Position numbers and translations under genes: made by a program
The notes under the pieces: model-generated
What the model was told of the DNA's origin: nothing
What the model saw: the letters and a program-made list of their open reading frames with translations, nothing else
The model's database searches: none
Assembly (NCBI RefSeq): GCF_000763575.1
Contig: NZ_CP009170.1
Span: forward strand, 2,009,501 to 2,073,500
Direction of reading: 5' to 3'
Length of the DNA stretch: 64,000 bases
DNA from: Thermoanaerobacter kivui
GTDB lineage: Bacteria; Bacillota; Thermoanaerobacteria; Thermoanaerobacterales; Thermoanaerobacteraceae
Shown: one piece after another, positions 20,024 through 29,533 of the stretch
How the letters are laid out: every line of letters begins with the position of its first letter
Position numbering within the stretch: the stretch's first letter is position 1

Positions 20024-21559
20024 TTATCCTCTCGTATCCTCCTGCCTTACAATATTTTTTCTCTGTATAGTTCGAGGTCTTAATATCTTTGCCCACCATG
20101 GCACTCTTATCAACACATCGCTTAATTCTTGTGCTCTACTTGGAGTCAAAGGTGAAAGATATGGAACTCCAAAAGACTCCAATGATGCCATATGAGCAAG
20201 TATCATCATAACAACCATGATTATCCCAAAAAATCCAAGTGTGCCTGCCGCAATCATTATGATAAATCTTAAAAGCCTAAAAGTTATAGCTATATTAAAA
20301 GCTGGAATTGCAAAGGAAGCTATTCCCGTCAATGCCACCACAATAACCATTGCAGGCGATACAAGTCCTGCTTGCACAGCTGCTTGTCCTATTACAAGAC
20401 CTCCAACAATGCTCACAGCCTGACCTACTTGCATAGGAAGCCTAATTCCTGCTTCTCTAAGTATTTCAAAAGTGACTTCCATGAATAAAGCCTCTAAAAG
20501 GGCAGGAAAAGGTACTCCCTCCCTCTGTGCAGCTACAGAAATAGCCAGTTGCGTCGGTATCATTTCCTGATGAAAAGTAGTCTCTGCGATGTATATTGAA
20601 GGAAATAACAAAGCCGTCAGCATAGCTATAATCCTCAAAACTCTAAGAGCTGAAGCTAAAAAATATCTCTCATAATAATCTTCCCCGGCTTGAAAAAATT
20701 GTGCAAATATTACAGGAACTGTAAGTACAAAAGGTGAACCATCTACCAATATTGCTACTTTCCCTTCTAAAATTTCTGCACTTACTTTGTCTGGCTTTTC
20801 AGAATGAGCAATTTGTGGGAAAGGCGAAAAGGGATTGTCTTCTATAAATTCCTCCAAATAACCGCTGTCAATGACTCCATCAATTTGCACTTTTTTAAGT
20901 CGTTTTTTGACCTCTTGTACCACTGTATCATCAGCAATGCTTTTTACATAGGCAATAGATACATCTGTTTTAGAATACTTTCCAATCTTTAGATTTTCAA
21001 TTACAAAATCAGGATGTTTTATTCTTCTTCTCAACATAGAAGTGTTTATTCTTAAAGTTTCTACAAAAGCCTCTTTAGGACCTCTTACATAGGATTCTGT
21101 CGTGGATTCACTTATATTTCTTCCTTCCCAACCTTTTGTAGATATTACCATCGATTTGTCTATTCCGTCAATTATAACAGCAGTATCTCCCTCTAATATG
21201 CCGTCTAAAATATCCCCAATTTTATCTTTTTCTTTTACATCACAAGCAGTTATAAAATAATCTTTCATGTAATCAAAAAATTGCTTTTTTGTATATGTTA
21301 CTTCATCAAGTTTTCTTGCTTCAATCATCATGGGTCTTAAAACATTTCTGTCAATAACAAATTTATCTATCATCCCATCTATGTACATCAAAAAACCTTT
21401 TACCTTTTTGTCACCTATATTAAACTCTCTAAAAACCACATCACTGCTTTCTTTTAAAAGTACTTGAAAAATATATATATTTTCCTCCAAATCTTTAGAA
21501 AGCATCATATATTGATAATTTTGTCTTATATATTCCGGGTTAGCAGCCTTATGAGGCAT
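20024..21559 (-). CDS. GerA-family spore germination protein
   Basis: 511 residues. Large N-terminal soluble domain, then about five membrane helices. Hallmarks: KVAILVDGSPFVLTVP, YYERYFLASALRVLRI, PFPALLEALFMEVTFE, LREAGIRLP. Forms the channel-like subunit of the germinant receptor with GerB and GerC partners. Start at ATG 21559, eight bases after GGGAGG; GTG at 21568 is too close to that site. Confidence 0.95.
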   Translation of the reverse strand: MPHKAANPEYIRQNYQYMMLSKDLEENIYIFQVLLKESSDVVFREFNIGDKKVKGFLMYIDGMIDKFVIDRNVLRPMMIEARKLDEVTYTKKQFFDYMKDYFITACDVKEKDKIGDILDGILEGDTAVIIDGIDKSMVISTKGWEGRNISESTTESYVRGPKEAFVETLRINTSMLRRRIKHPDFVIENLKIGKYSKTDVSIAYVKSIADDTVVQEVKKRLKKVQIDGVIDSGYLEEFIEDNPFSPFPQIAHSEKPDKVSAEILEGKVAILVDGSPFVLTVPVIFAQFFQAGEDYYERYFLASALRVLRIIAMLTALLFPSIYIAETTFHQEMIPTQLAISVAAQREGVPFPALLEALFMEVTFEILREAGIRLPMQVGQAVSIVGGLVIGQAAVQAGLVSPAMVIVVALTGIASFAIPAFNIAITFRLLRFIIMIAAGTLGFFGIIMVVMMILAHMASLESFGVPYLSPLTPSRAQELSDVLIRVPWWAKILRPRTIQRKNIVRQEDTRG

Positions 21560-21655
21560 CTTACTCACCTCCCAGATATTATTATCCCAAGTTTTTTTTA
21601 GAATATTATCTTATTTTTGTACACATAATAAAAAAAATGCGTTTGGGAGTCGGAT

Positions 21656-22765
21656 ATGTTTAAAAGAACGGAACAACTGGAAAGGACATCAGAGAAAAAA
21701 ATATCTACAAAGCAGCTAATCTTTCTGTTAGTTACAACTGTATTATCAACGGCGGACGTTTTTTTGCCTTCTTACGTCGCTTTAGCAGCAAAACAAGACT
21801 CATGGATTTCAGTGTTAATAGCATTTGTAATATCTGTCGCCATTTTTGTGTTTTATTACAAGCTGGCGATGCTTTTTAAGGAAAACACTTTGTTTTCCTA
21901 TGTGGATAAAATAGCTGGAAAGTTTATAGGAAAGATAATAGCCATACTCTACTTACTCTTTCTTTTACATGGCATTTCTTTAGTCATGAGAGAACTTATA
22001 GAAATAATTGCAAATGCCTTTATGCCTCATACTCCTTCAATAGTATTTTACATTGTTTTAATGATAGCGGTTATGTATACAGTATCAAAGGGATTTTTAG
22101 CAATTGTAAAATTGAATGAAATGCTCTTTCCTTTTGGAATGCTGCTTTTAGCTTTTGTAATCACCCTTTCAATTCCAAAAGTAGACATGTCTAATTTTCT
22201 TCCAATACTTGAAAATGGCATAAAGCCGCCTATAATAGGAGCGATACCTATTCTTTCTTTTACACTTGAAAGTGTGATAATACTACTGATATTTCCTCAC
22301 ATTTCAGAAAAACAAAAAGCTTTAAAAGGCAGTATAATAAGCCATGGAATATTGGCTTTCAGCTTGATTTTAGGAGTGTTGGCAATAGGAATATTCGGCG
22401 CAAAGACTGCATCAAATTTCCAATTTACAGCTTTGGAAATGGTGAGAAATATGCGAATAAGCGATTACATACAGAGATTTGACTCGCTCGTCATGGCTTT
22501 GTGGATCATGGGCATTTACTTAAAAATAGTCATATTCACATATTTGTTTGCTAAAGGACTGGCAGAAACAATAAATTCTGTAGACTACCGATTTATCCTT
22601 TTACCTCTTGCAACCCTTTTAATACCCTTAGCACAAAATGTATCCGAAAGTTTGGACGGATTATACACGTACATACAGAGGTATTTCCCGTTTGAGGCTT
22701 TTTGGTTTGAAGTGTTTTTCCCTATAACCCTTTATATCATTGCAAAGATTAGAAAAATAAAATGA
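21656..22765 (+). CDS. GerB-family germination permease (APC-type)
   Basis: 369 residues, about ten membrane helices; starts KISTKQLIFLLVTTVLSTADVFLPS, typical of spore germination permeases that bind the germinant. Unusually it is divergent from its GerA and GerC partners with only ~95 bases between starts, so both halves probably share a forespore (sigma G) control region. ATG with GGGAG. Confidence 0.93.
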   Translation: MFKRTEQLERTSEKKISTKQLIFLLVTTVLSTADVFLPSYVALAAKQDSWISVLIAFVISVAIFVFYYKLAMLFKENTLFSYVDKIAGKFIGKIIAILYLLFLLHGISLVMRELIEIIANAFMPHTPSIVFYIVLMIAVMYTVSKGFLAIVKLNEMLFPFGMLLLAFVITLSIPKVDMSNFLPILENGIKPPIIGAIPILSFTLESVIILLIFPHISEKQKALKGSIISHGILAFSLILGVLAIGIFGAKTASNFQFTALEMVRNMRISDYIQRFDSLVMALWIMGIYLKIVIFTYLFAKGLAETINSVDYRFILLPLATLLIPLAQNVSESLDGLYTYIQRYFPFEAFWFEVFFPITLYIIAKIRKIK

Positions 22766-22790
22766 GAGGAATCAGTCTATATTCCTCTCA
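22763..22790. terminator. bidirectional terminator between gerB-type gene and coaX
   Basis: TGAGAGGAAT/ATTCCTCTCA, 10-bp perfect stem, 8-base loop. The TGA stop of the plus gene is in one arm and the coaX stop begins at the loop. Confidence 0.85.
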
Positions 22791-23539
22791 TATATTATCC
22801 TTAAACCCTCTAAAGTAAGCATGTCATTTACTGTGTTTATAGTTTTAGACTCCTCTGCGATCATCTTTGCAAAGCCACCTGTTGCCACTACATACGCATC
22901 GGGAGCAAATTCTTCCTTCATTCTGCACACAATATAGTCTACCATGCCTACATGTCCATATATAATCCCTGATTGCATGCTGGCCACTGTGTTTTTGCAA
23001 ATTACAGTTTTAGGCTTCGTCAAATCAATCTTTGGAAGCTTAGCAGTCCTCTGAAAAAGCGCATCAGCAGATATTGCTAAACCTGGTGCAATTATTCCAC
23101 CTAAGTATTCGCAATTTTTAGATATTGCACAAAAAGTAGTAGCTGTACCAAAATCTATTACTATAACTGGCCCGCCGTATATCTCATAAGCAGCAACCGC
23201 ATTTACAATTCTATCGGCCCCTACTTCTTTGGGATTATCGTATTTTATATTTATTCCCGTCTTTATCCCAGGTCCTACAATTAAAGGCTTGGTATTGCAA
23301 TATTTTACAGTCATTGATTCAAGTGTGTGTATAATAGGTGGCACAACAGAAGAAATTATCACCGCATCTACATCTTTAAGTTTTAATCCATTGTATTCAA
23401 ACAGCTGATTTATCAACATCCCATATTCATCAGAGGTTTTGCCTCTATCAGTAGATATTCTAAAAGAATGCAAAAGCTTTTTTCCTTTATAAATGCCCAT
23501 TACGATATTTGTGTTCCCTACATCAAAGGCTAAAAGCAA
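22772..23539 (-). CDS. coaX: type III pantothenate kinase
   Basis: Phosphorylates pantothenate, first step of CoA synthesis. 255 residues, ASKHA fold: [10 protein letters not shown] at the N-terminus, [21 protein letters not shown]. Start is TTG 23539 ([10 protein letters not shown]) with AAGGTG six bases upstream, matching family length; GTG at 23548 overlaps the site. Located downstream of an ECF S component that may import pantothenate. Confidence 0.95.
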   Translation of the reverse strand: MLLAFDVGNTNIVMGIYKGKKLLHSFRISTDRGKTSDEYGMLINQLFEYNGLKLKDVDAVIISSVVPPIIHTLESMTVKYCNTKPLIVGPGIKTGINIKYDNPKEVGADRIVNAVAAYEIYGGPVIVIDFGTATTFCAISKNCEYLGGIIAPGLAISADALFQRTAKLPKIDLTKPKTVICKNTVASMQSGIIYGHVGMVDYIVCRMKEEFAPDAYVVATGGFAKMIAEESKTINTVNDMLTLEGLRIIYERNID

Positions 23540-23560
23540 AATTATCACCTTCTTAAAATT

Positions 23561-23580
23561 AAGCAGGCAATTGCCTGCTT
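23561..23580 (-). terminator. palindrome between the ECF gene and coaX
   Basis: AAGCAGGCAA/TTGCCTGCTT without loop, A- and T-rich flanks. Lies 21 bases after the ECF gene stop and 21 bases before the coaX start; acts as terminator or partial attenuator. Confidence 0.65.
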
Positions 23581-23601
23581 TTAATCTTTATTTATTATAC
23601 A

Positions 23602-24129
23602 CTATTTATTATACACTTTTTTCAAAGACTTTACTATTATTGTTGTCAATATTACAGCGACAATAATTTCAAATATGCCGTTTTTCAGCGCGACAAACAA
23701 AGCAACTTTAAGTGGCAAATATTTTAGTAAAACTGCTAATCCTAAAACTCCGATGGTATTTGTCAAAGTTCCTGCTGCCGCTGCAACACCAGCGCTTTTA
23801 GTCAAGTTATACGCATAGTATGCTACAACTCCTATAAAAATCCTCGGCAATATGGCAATTACGGGGTCAGCAAAAAGGGGAGTGTTTTGCCTTATAAAGC
23901 TGGTCAATCCAAAAATCAAACCTATAAAAGCTCCTACAATAGGTCCTTCCAATACTCCTCCTATAATTGCCGGTATGTGCATTGTGGTCGCATTTGCAAT
24001 GCCCAAAGGAATGTAACCCAAAATGGTGGTAGATAAAACGATGGATATTGCAGCAAGCATTCCTGCCACAGTTATTTGCCTTAATGAAATTTTTGACACT
24101 TTTCCTTCTCTTGCCGCTTTAATTTGCAA
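23602..24129 (-). CDS. ECF transporter S component, possibly pantothenate-specific
   Basis: 175 residues, about six membrane helices. ITVAGMLAAISIVLSTT, a MHIPAIIGGVLEGP segment and FGLTSFIRQ fit the PF12822 ECF S-component family, membrane substrate-binding units that share an EcfA/A'/T module encoded elsewhere. Proximity to coaX suggests pantothenate, an inference. Start is TTG with GGAGGTG eight bases upstream. It has its own promoter and a folded leader. Confidence 0.82.
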   Translation of the reverse strand: MQIKAAREGKVSKISLRQITVAGMLAAISIVLSTTILGYIPLGIANATTMHIPAIIGGVLEGPIVGAFIGLIFGLTSFIRQNTPLFADPVIAILPRIFIGVVAYYAYNLTKSAGVAAAAGTLTNTIGVLGLAVLLKYLPLKVALFVALKNGIFEIIVAVILTTIIVKSLKKVYNK

Positions 24130-24147
24130 TTCTACTCACCTCCGTTC

Positions 24148-24168
24148 CGGTTCCTTTTCAGGATACCG
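24148..24168 (-). promoter_or_regulatory. GAAA-loop hairpin in the ECF gene leader
   Basis: CGGU-A-UCCU-GAAA-AGGA-ACCG stem with one bulged base, ending ten bases before the ribosome site. The ~105-base leader holds several GTTCGGAAC/GTTCGAACC-type repeats. Possible riboswitch or protein site; class not recognised. Confidence 0.45.
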
Positions 24169-24241
24169 TTCCGAACTCCACTTTTTATAATTTAATAAAT
24201 TGCTAAAAATTGTCCGGTTCGAACACGATACCCGCAATTGT

Positions 24242-24270
24242 ATTTTACCAAAAACAGCCGTATCTATCAA
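24242..24270 (-). promoter_or_regulatory. promoter of the ECF S-component gene
   Basis: Minus strand -35 TTGATA (24270-24265), 17-base spacer, -10 TAAAAT (24247-24242). Predicts a leader of about 105 bases. Confidence 0.65.
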
Positions 24271-24277
24271 CAATTTT

Positions 24278-24676
24278 TTAATCCATAGTTACAAGCACAT
24301 CTCCAGTGTTTACAGAAGACCCTTTTGAAACATGTATGCTTACAATAACCCCTTCTTCAGGTGCCATTATTTCGTTTTCCATCTTCATAGCCTCAAGAAT
24401 TAGCACTACATCGCCTCTTTTCACTCTATCACCTTCTTTAACCTTCACATCAAGAATTGTACCTGGCATAGGAGCAGATATAACTTTTGAACCTTTAGCA
24501 GCGGGAGAAGGAGTATCAACTTTTGGAGCTGATTCCGCAGGTGCCTGTGTTGGCACTGCTTTAAGTTGTGAAACTGTAGTCGGTTTTATTACTTTAGAAC
24601 CCCCATTATTTTCTTTTATCTCCTCCACTTCTACTTCATACACTTTTCCGTTTACCGTTACTTTAAATTTTTTCAT
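24278..24676 (-). CDS. biotin carboxyl carrier subunit of a decarboxylase
   Basis: 132 residues. N-terminal KFKVTVNGKVYEVEVEE, a Pro/Ala linker (~50-60) and a C-terminal biotinyl domain with the EAMKMENE motif, whose second Lys is biotinylated. Carries CO2 from the carboxyltransferase to a membrane decarboxylase subunit. Third gene after mmdA and the delta-like gene; AAAGGAGG upstream. Confidence 0.93.
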   Translation of the reverse strand: MKKFKVTVNGKVYEVEVEEIKENNGGSKVIKPTTVSQLKAVPTQAPAESAPKVDTPSPAAKGSKVISAPMPGTILDVKVKEGDRVKRGDVVLILEAMKMENEIMAPEEGVIVSIHVSKGSSVNTGDVLVTMD

Positions 24677-24694
24677 GAAATTTCCTCCTTTTGT

Positions 24695-24943
24695 TCAAAG
24701 TCTTGCCCTCATCTGCTCTTGTCTTCCTACTTTAGCCCAAACAGGAGCAGTCTCTGGAAGTCTTATTATAGATTTTACATAAAAATTGCTTGTGTCACTT
24801 TCTAAATAACAAGATATCGCAGCAGTAATTGCAGCAATAAGTTCAGTATCCTCCTTATGTTCTACTTCATTTGTTTTTTTAACTTCTTCTTGTTGCCCTC
24901 GGTCATTAAAAAAATTTTTAAAATAGTCTAAAAGCCCTGCCAT
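24695..24943 (-). CDS. delta/gamma-type small subunit of biotin-dependent decarboxylase
   Basis: 82 residues. The C-terminal half (IAAITAAISCYLESD...IRLPETAPVWAKVGRQEQM) matches the soluble part of OadG/MmdD-type subunits, but the usual N-terminal membrane helix is replaced by a short charged stretch. Probably a scaffold linking carboxyltransferase and carrier. GTGG site before ATG; sits between mmdA and the carrier gene. Confidence 0.7.
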   Translation of the reverse strand: MAGLLDYFKNFFNDRGQQEEVKKTNEVEHKEDTELIAAITAAISCYLESDTSNFYVKSIIRLPETAPVWAKVGRQEQMRARL

Positions 24944-24955
24944 AAAAGCACCACC

Positions 24956-26506
24956 TTATAAAGGAATATTTCCGTGTTTTTTAGGAGGACGCGTTTCTCT
25001 TTTGCTGGAAAGCATGTCAAAAGCCGATATAAGCCTTGGCCTTGTTTCTGAAGGAATAATTACATCATCAACATAACCTCGTGCTGCAGCTCTATAAGGA
25101 TTTGCAAAATTGTCCCTGTATTCATTTATCTTTTGCTGCCTCATTTCAGCAGGATTTTCTGCTTCGCTTATATCATTTTTAAAAACAATATTGGCTGCCC
25201 CTTCTGGCCCCATGACTGCAATCTCTGCTGTAGGCCATGCAAACACCATGTCAGCTCCTAAGTCTTTGCTGCACATAGCGAGATATGCTCCACCATAAGC
25301 CTTTCTTACAATCAAAGTGACTTTAGGAACAGTAGCTTCAGAATAAGCGTAAAGCATTTTTGCACCATGCCTTATTATGCCGCCGTATTCCTGATTTGTC
25401 CCTGGCAAAAATCCAGGTACATCAACTATGCTCAATATCGGTATATTAAAAGCATCGCAAAACCGGATAAACCTTGCCGCTTTGTCAGAAGCGTTTATAT
25501 CAAGGACACCTGCCAATACCCTTGGCTGATTTGCTACAATGCCTATCGTCTTTCCATTGAGTCTTGCAAAAGCTGTGATGATATTTTCTGCGTACATCTC
25601 TTGTGATTCTAAAAATTCTCCATTGTCAACTATTTCTCTTATTAATTCTTTCATGTTATAAGGCTTGTTAGGAGTATCTGGAATTATCTCCATAAGCCTT
25701 TGAGAAACTCTATTGGGATTATCGCCGGTCTCGTATTGTGGGGGATCTTCTAAGTTGTTAGAAGGTAAATAACTCAATAAATTCCTCACCATCTTAAGAA
25801 CTTCTTCATCGTTTGGACCCCTAAAATGAGCAACCCCACTCACTCTATTGTGAGTTATCGAACCCCCTAATTCTTCGGGGGTGACTTCTTCACCCGTAAC
25901 CGCTTTTATCACCTGCGGACCTGTTATAAACATTTGACTGGTCTTATCTACCATAAAAATAAAATCTGTTAAAGCTGGAGAATACACTGCTCCCCCTGCA
26001 CTTGGTCCCATTATCACTGAGATTTGTGGTATAACGCCAGAGGCCAAAGTGTTTCTGTAAAATATATTTCCATATCCAGAAAGCGCATCTACCCCTTCCT
26101 GTATACGAGCTCCTCCTGAATCATTAAGTCCTATGAGAGGTGCTCCCATTTTCACAGCCATATCCATTATTTTCGTTATCTTTTTTGCATGATACTCTCC
26201 TAATGACCCTCCTAATACTGTAAAGTCCTGCGCATATACATAAACTAGTCTTCCGTCTATTGTGCCGTATCCTGTCACAACCCCTTCTCCAGGGTACTTT
26301 TGCTTTTCCATGCCAAAGTCATAGCAGCGGTGCTCCACAAAAAGGTCTATTTCCACAAAACTGTCCTTATCAAGAAGCTTATGTATTCTTTCCCTTGCAG
26401 TCAATTTGCCTTTTTCGTGCTGAGCTGCTATCCTTTTAGATCCTCCACCTTCTAAAACTTTTTCTTTTCTCCTTTTGAGGTCCTCTATCATATCATACAA
26501 ACTCAT
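24956..26506 (-). CDS. mmdA: methylmalonyl-CoA decarboxylase / acyl-CoA carboxyltransferase alpha subunit
   Basis: 516 residues, two crotonase-like domains. N-terminal [22 protein letters not shown], then [30 protein letters not shown] and C-terminal [10 protein letters not shown] and [10 protein letters not shown]. Transfers a carboxyl group between methylmalonyl-CoA or a related acyl-CoA and biotin. ATG with AAGGAGG. The membrane sodium-pump subunit is not in the window, and the mutase gene upstream is only a relic. Confidence 0.92.
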   Translation of the reverse strand: MSLYDMIEDLKRRKEKVLEGGGSKRIAAQHEKGKLTARERIHKLLDKDSFVEIDLFVEHRCYDFGMEKQKYPGEGVVTGYGTIDGRLVYVYAQDFTVLGGSLGEYHAKKITKIMDMAVKMGAPLIGLNDSGGARIQEGVDALSGYGNIFYRNTLASGVIPQISVIMGPSAGGAVYSPALTDFIFMVDKTSQMFITGPQVIKAVTGEEVTPEELGGSITHNRVSGVAHFRGPNDEEVLKMVRNLLSYLPSNNLEDPPQYETGDNPNRVSQRLMEIIPDTPNKPYNMKELIREIVDNGEFLESQEMYAENIITAFARLNGKTIGIVANQPRVLAGVLDINASDKAARFIRFCDAFNIPILSIVDVPGFLPGTNQEYGGIIRHGAKMLYAYSEATVPKVTLIVRKAYGGAYLAMCSKDLGADMVFAWPTAEIAVMGPEGAANIVFKNDISEAENPAEMRQQKINEYRDNFANPYRAAARGYVDDVIIPSETRPRLISAFDMLSSKRETRPPKKHGNIPL

Positions 26507-26627
26507 AATGATTTCCTCCTTACAACTTTACTGCGACTAAATAGTAGCAGTTATTATTAGTACCTACTAAAATAATATACCACATACCTTCCAAATACAC
26601 AATAAAATTAATCTCTCTGACAAAGCT

Positions 26628-26654
26628 CTAAAAGTACCCCATTGGTACTTTTAG
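26628..26654 (-). terminator. hairpin after the mutase relic
   Basis: CTAAAAGTACC/GGTACTTTTAG, 11-bp perfect stem with a 5-base loop. Lies between the relic and mmdA. Confidence 0.7.
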
Positions 26655-26689
26655 GACTCTATCTCACTATCACCTAATAAATGCCATCT

Positions 26690-27128
26690 TCACTTTTTGC
26701 CCTCCACTATTTCAATTCCTTTTATCTCAAGACCTTTTAAAAGCTTTGTTATTTTAGGAAACAAAGTGTTGTGAGTCCCCGACAAAATACTTAAAGCGAC
26801 AACATCCACATCTTCTTGTATGGCTGCTTCTACGATTTGCTCAGGAGTTTGTCTGAGCCCTGTGTATATTACTTCCATTCCGGCATCTCTTAAAGCTCTT
26901 GCAATTATAGAAAGACAACCTTGGAGCAAATTCATCCACATCAAGACCTGCCTTTATAGCCGCCTCCCCATAAGCTATTCCATTAGCCAACGTAAAAGCC
27001 ACTTCTTGTACTGCTGTGGCTCCTGCTTCCTTTTGCTACACCGACTTTTCCCACTTCTCCTTCAGCCATAGGATGGTCAGAATCATATCCTATCTGCGTA
27101 GGTAAGTCAAAAGCTACGCTAACATTAT
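26690..27128 (-). pseudogene. relic of methylmalonyl-CoA mutase (large subunit joined to B12 domain)
   Basis: Minus strand, in order and in shifting frames: [16 protein letters not shown] and [11 protein letters not shown] from the barrel N-part, then [19 protein letters not shown] and [14 protein letters not shown], then directly [18 protein letters not shown] and [18 protein letters not shown] from the cobalamin-binding part. The DGHDRG cobalamin motif and most of the barrel are missing. At least two internal losses and frameshifts are needed. Confidence 0.8.
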
Positions 27129-27188
27129 AGCACAATTTTTTAACAAATGTTTACTTTTTCATTGAAAATTTTTGGTTTAAAATAAAAA

Positions 27189-27216
27189 GCGGCAAAAGAG
27201 AAAACCTCTTTGCCGC
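27189..27216 (-). terminator. terminator of the DHPS-N-like gene
   Basis: GCGGCAAA(A)GAG pairs with CTCTTTGCCGC around AAAAC; TTTTTATTTT follows on the minus strand. Confidence 0.75.
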
Positions 27217-27284
27217 ACATACACCCTTTCACTACCCTGTCTACAAATTTTTATACTACTTTTTATTATATCACAAATATTTTT

Positions 27285-27650
27285 CTATGTAGACATTTCT
27301 TCTACAATGCTTTTTAACTGTTCTACCACCTCATTAAGTCCAAAATAACCCTTTTGCATTTTTAGTTTAGCCAAAAGCCTCTGATATTGCCTTAAAGTCC
27401 CCATTATTATAACATCTGACTTTTCAACGCTCATGTTAATGCATCCTCTCGCCACAGCTGCCTCTCCTCCTATAGATAACATTTCCTGCTTTATTATATT
27501 GGCAGCTGCTGGGTGCACATCAAAAAGCTTAACAACTCTAAAAACAGCTTTTGGTGCCATAATGTTTATGGAGATTTCTTCTATATCCAATTTACTAAGC
27601 TCTTTTTTTGCATCTGTGAGATTTTGTATGTTCAATATTTCTTTCTTCAT
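27285..27650 (-). CDS. stand-alone homologue of the N-terminal domain of clostridial dihydropteroate synthase
   Basis: 121 residues. The pattern IMAPKAVFRVVKLFDVHPAAANIIKQ...GGEAAVARGCINMSVEKSDVIIMGTLRQYQRLLAKLKMQ (read in parts) recalls the ~115-residue region preceding the barrel in some clostridial FolP proteins. No barrel follows; the window's folP lacks this domain. Role unknown, perhaps pterin or THF-enzyme related. ATG with GAGGGAG, right after the fhs relic. Recognition is from memory of the family pattern. Confidence 0.55.
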   Translation of the reverse strand: MKKEILNIQNLTDAKKELSKLDIEEISINIMAPKAVFRVVKLFDVHPAAANIIKQEMLSIGGEAAVARGCINMSVEKSDVIIMGTLRQYQRLLAKLKMQKGYFGLNEVVEQLKSIVEEMST

Positions 27651-27660
27651 CTACACTCCC

Positions 27661-27946
27661 TCAAAACAGTCCTGTTATCCTTCCGTTTTCATCAATGTCT
27701 ATATTTTCTGCTGCAGGGTGTTGCAGAAGCTGTGTATTCCATATCATCTGCGCCATATATCTCTGTTACAATCTTAAATAATTTGTCTCTAATTGGCAAT
27801 TTCATCGTACAAAACAAGGTTCTCTTAAAGCTATCATCGTTTTTTAGCCTATTTTAAAAGGCTATCTTCATCAATATCTAGTTTTTTGCAAGTTCCATTA
27901 TGTGAAGCATTTTTGCTTCTTGAGCTATTTCAATATCAGATTTCAT
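27661..27946 (-). pseudogene. fhs: relic of formate-tetrahydrofolate ligase
   Basis: Starts MKSDIEIAQEAKMLHI with a GGAGGGG site, the usual Fhs N-terminus; after a frameshift LDIDEDSL. It then jumps to LPIRDKLFKIVTEIYGAD from the distal part, and again to AAENIDIDENGRITGLF, the usual C-terminal end, with TGA. More than four hundred codons including the ATP site are gone. Confidence 0.8.
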
Positions 27947-27970
27947 TTTTCCCCTCCAGCTTTTTAATTT

Positions 27971-29356
27971 TTATCTTTCATTTAAAATTATTTTGACAAG
28001 TGTACCTTCCCCTTTTTTGCTGAAAATTTTAATATCTCCATTGTACAATTCAACAATGCTTTTGCAAATTGCAAGCCCCAATCCTGTCCCCTCTTTTTTA
28101 GTAGTAAATAGCGGTTCAATCACTTTTTTTAGGTATTTTTTCTCTATACCACCTCCATTGTCTGCAACTCTTATTACCACCCTTTTTTTATGAGGGTGAT
28201 ACTTAGTATCTAATAATATTTTACCATTCTCTCCAATAGCATGGAGAGAATTTTGTACAATATTGAGAATAAGCTGTTTAACATGATTTTTGTCCATTTT
28301 TATAGGGGGGATTTCGCCAAACCTTTTTTCTATTTTAATCTTCTTGCAAACAGCTTCTGCCTCAAAAAGTAGTAAATATTGATTTATAACAGTATTTATA
28401 TCTATTTCAGTTTCTCCACCTTCTTCGCTATTTCTCACTATTCCGAGATAATTTTTTATAAGATTTAAGACTCTGTCAACTTCATCTAAGATAGTTTCAT
28501 AATAAGTAGAGCTATCTTTATGTTTAACTTGTAAAAGCTGTACAAAACCCTTTATAGAAGTCAAAGAATTTTTTATCTCATGAATAGTTATCGCCGCAAA
28601 CTCACCCGCAACAGTGTATTTTTCAGTTTGCTCAATTAACCTCTGATACTTCAAATCCTCAGTTATGTCTCTTAGAATAACAGTTTTCCAGCAGTCACTA
28701 TTTAATTTGCCATATTTCAACAAAAGCACTCTTTCATCAAAACTTCCCCTTGCTGGAACCGTTATTCTCTCCCCTTTAAGTAAACTATGCTCCGAAATAT
28801 CAGGTTTATACTTTTTTATAATTTCCATAAACTTTGCATTTATAAATTTTGTATACTTAATACCGAATAAGTCACAAGCCCTGTGATTCGCATATACTAC
28901 ATTAAACTTGTTATCAACAATTATAAACCCTTCTTCTGTCATATTCATTATGTCCATTGGATGTTTAAATATGCTAATGCAACACTCCGGTCTATCCTTA
29001 CAGTAGCCCTTTAATTTCATAAATCCCAAAGAAGCTATTTTCTCTCCAAAATTGTTAGTTATAGGGCTATATCTTATAGTAAAAGACATCCTTATATTGT
29101 ACTTCGCGGTAAGTTCTACCACTAAGCTGTCTTCATAAGGACCTATTTCTTTGTATTTTAGTATTTGATAAAAAAAATAATTATAGTCTTCTATATCATT
29201 AGGCGTATAACCCAATATTTCAAGAAGTCTTTTATTAATATGCACCACTTTCCCTTTTAAATCCCTCAAGACAAAAAAATCACGTGCATTATCTAAAAGA
29301 TTACATATCCACTGCAAAGAATTTTTATTGGCGGCAGAAGCTTTGTTAGTTTTCAC
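27971..29356 (-). CDS. PAS-domain sensor histidine kinase, sporulation-kinase type
   Basis: 461 residues, no membrane helix, so cytosolic. Two PAS regions (about 12-125 and 135-235), then HisKA with AITIHEIKNSLTSIKGF (phospho-His in HEIKN) and HATPase with N-box NSLHAIGENGK, DNGGGI and TKKEGTGLGLAI. Resembles Bacillus/clostridial orphan kinases that feed Spo0A; no response regulator gene is adjacent, supporting that reading. GTG start with GGGGGG upstream. Confidence 0.88.
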   Translation of the reverse strand: MKTNKASAANKNSLQWICNLLDNARDFFVLRDLKGKVVHINKRLLEILGYTPNDIEDYNYFFYQILKYKEIGPYEDSLVVELTAKYNIRMSFTIRYSPITNNFGEKIASLGFMKLKGYCKDRPECCISIFKHPMDIMNMTEEGFIIVDNKFNVVYANHRACDLFGIKYTKFINAKFMEIIKKYKPDISEHSLLKGERITVPARGSFDERVLLLKYGKLNSDCWKTVILRDITEDLKYQRLIEQTEKYTVAGEFAAITIHEIKNSLTSIKGFVQLLQVKHKDSSTYYETILDEVDRVLNLIKNYLGIVRNSEEGGETEIDINTVINQYLLLFEAEAVCKKIKIEKRFGEIPPIKMDKNHVKQLILNIVQNSLHAIGENGKILLDTKYHPHKKRVVIRVADNGGGIEKKYLKKVIEPLFTTKKEGTGLGLAICKSIVELYNGDIKIFSKKGEGTLVKIILNER

Positions 29357-29483
29357 AATTATCCCCCCTTGCGCTCCCTCATCTTTTGTTTAAAAGTTTT
29401 TGCTTCCACTATTATAATTAGACATTAAAGTAGAAAAATCCTCCTTCTTCCCAATAATTTTTTTATTGTTAACTAAAAATTTT

Positions 29484-29533
29484 AAAATACAAATAATGTA
29501 TAAGTCTTCCGACTTATACATTATTTGTATTTT
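29484..29533 (-). terminator. ftsH terminator
   Basis: 23-bp perfect stem with TTCC loop; the ftsH TAA overlaps the base of the stem. Confidence 0.85.
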
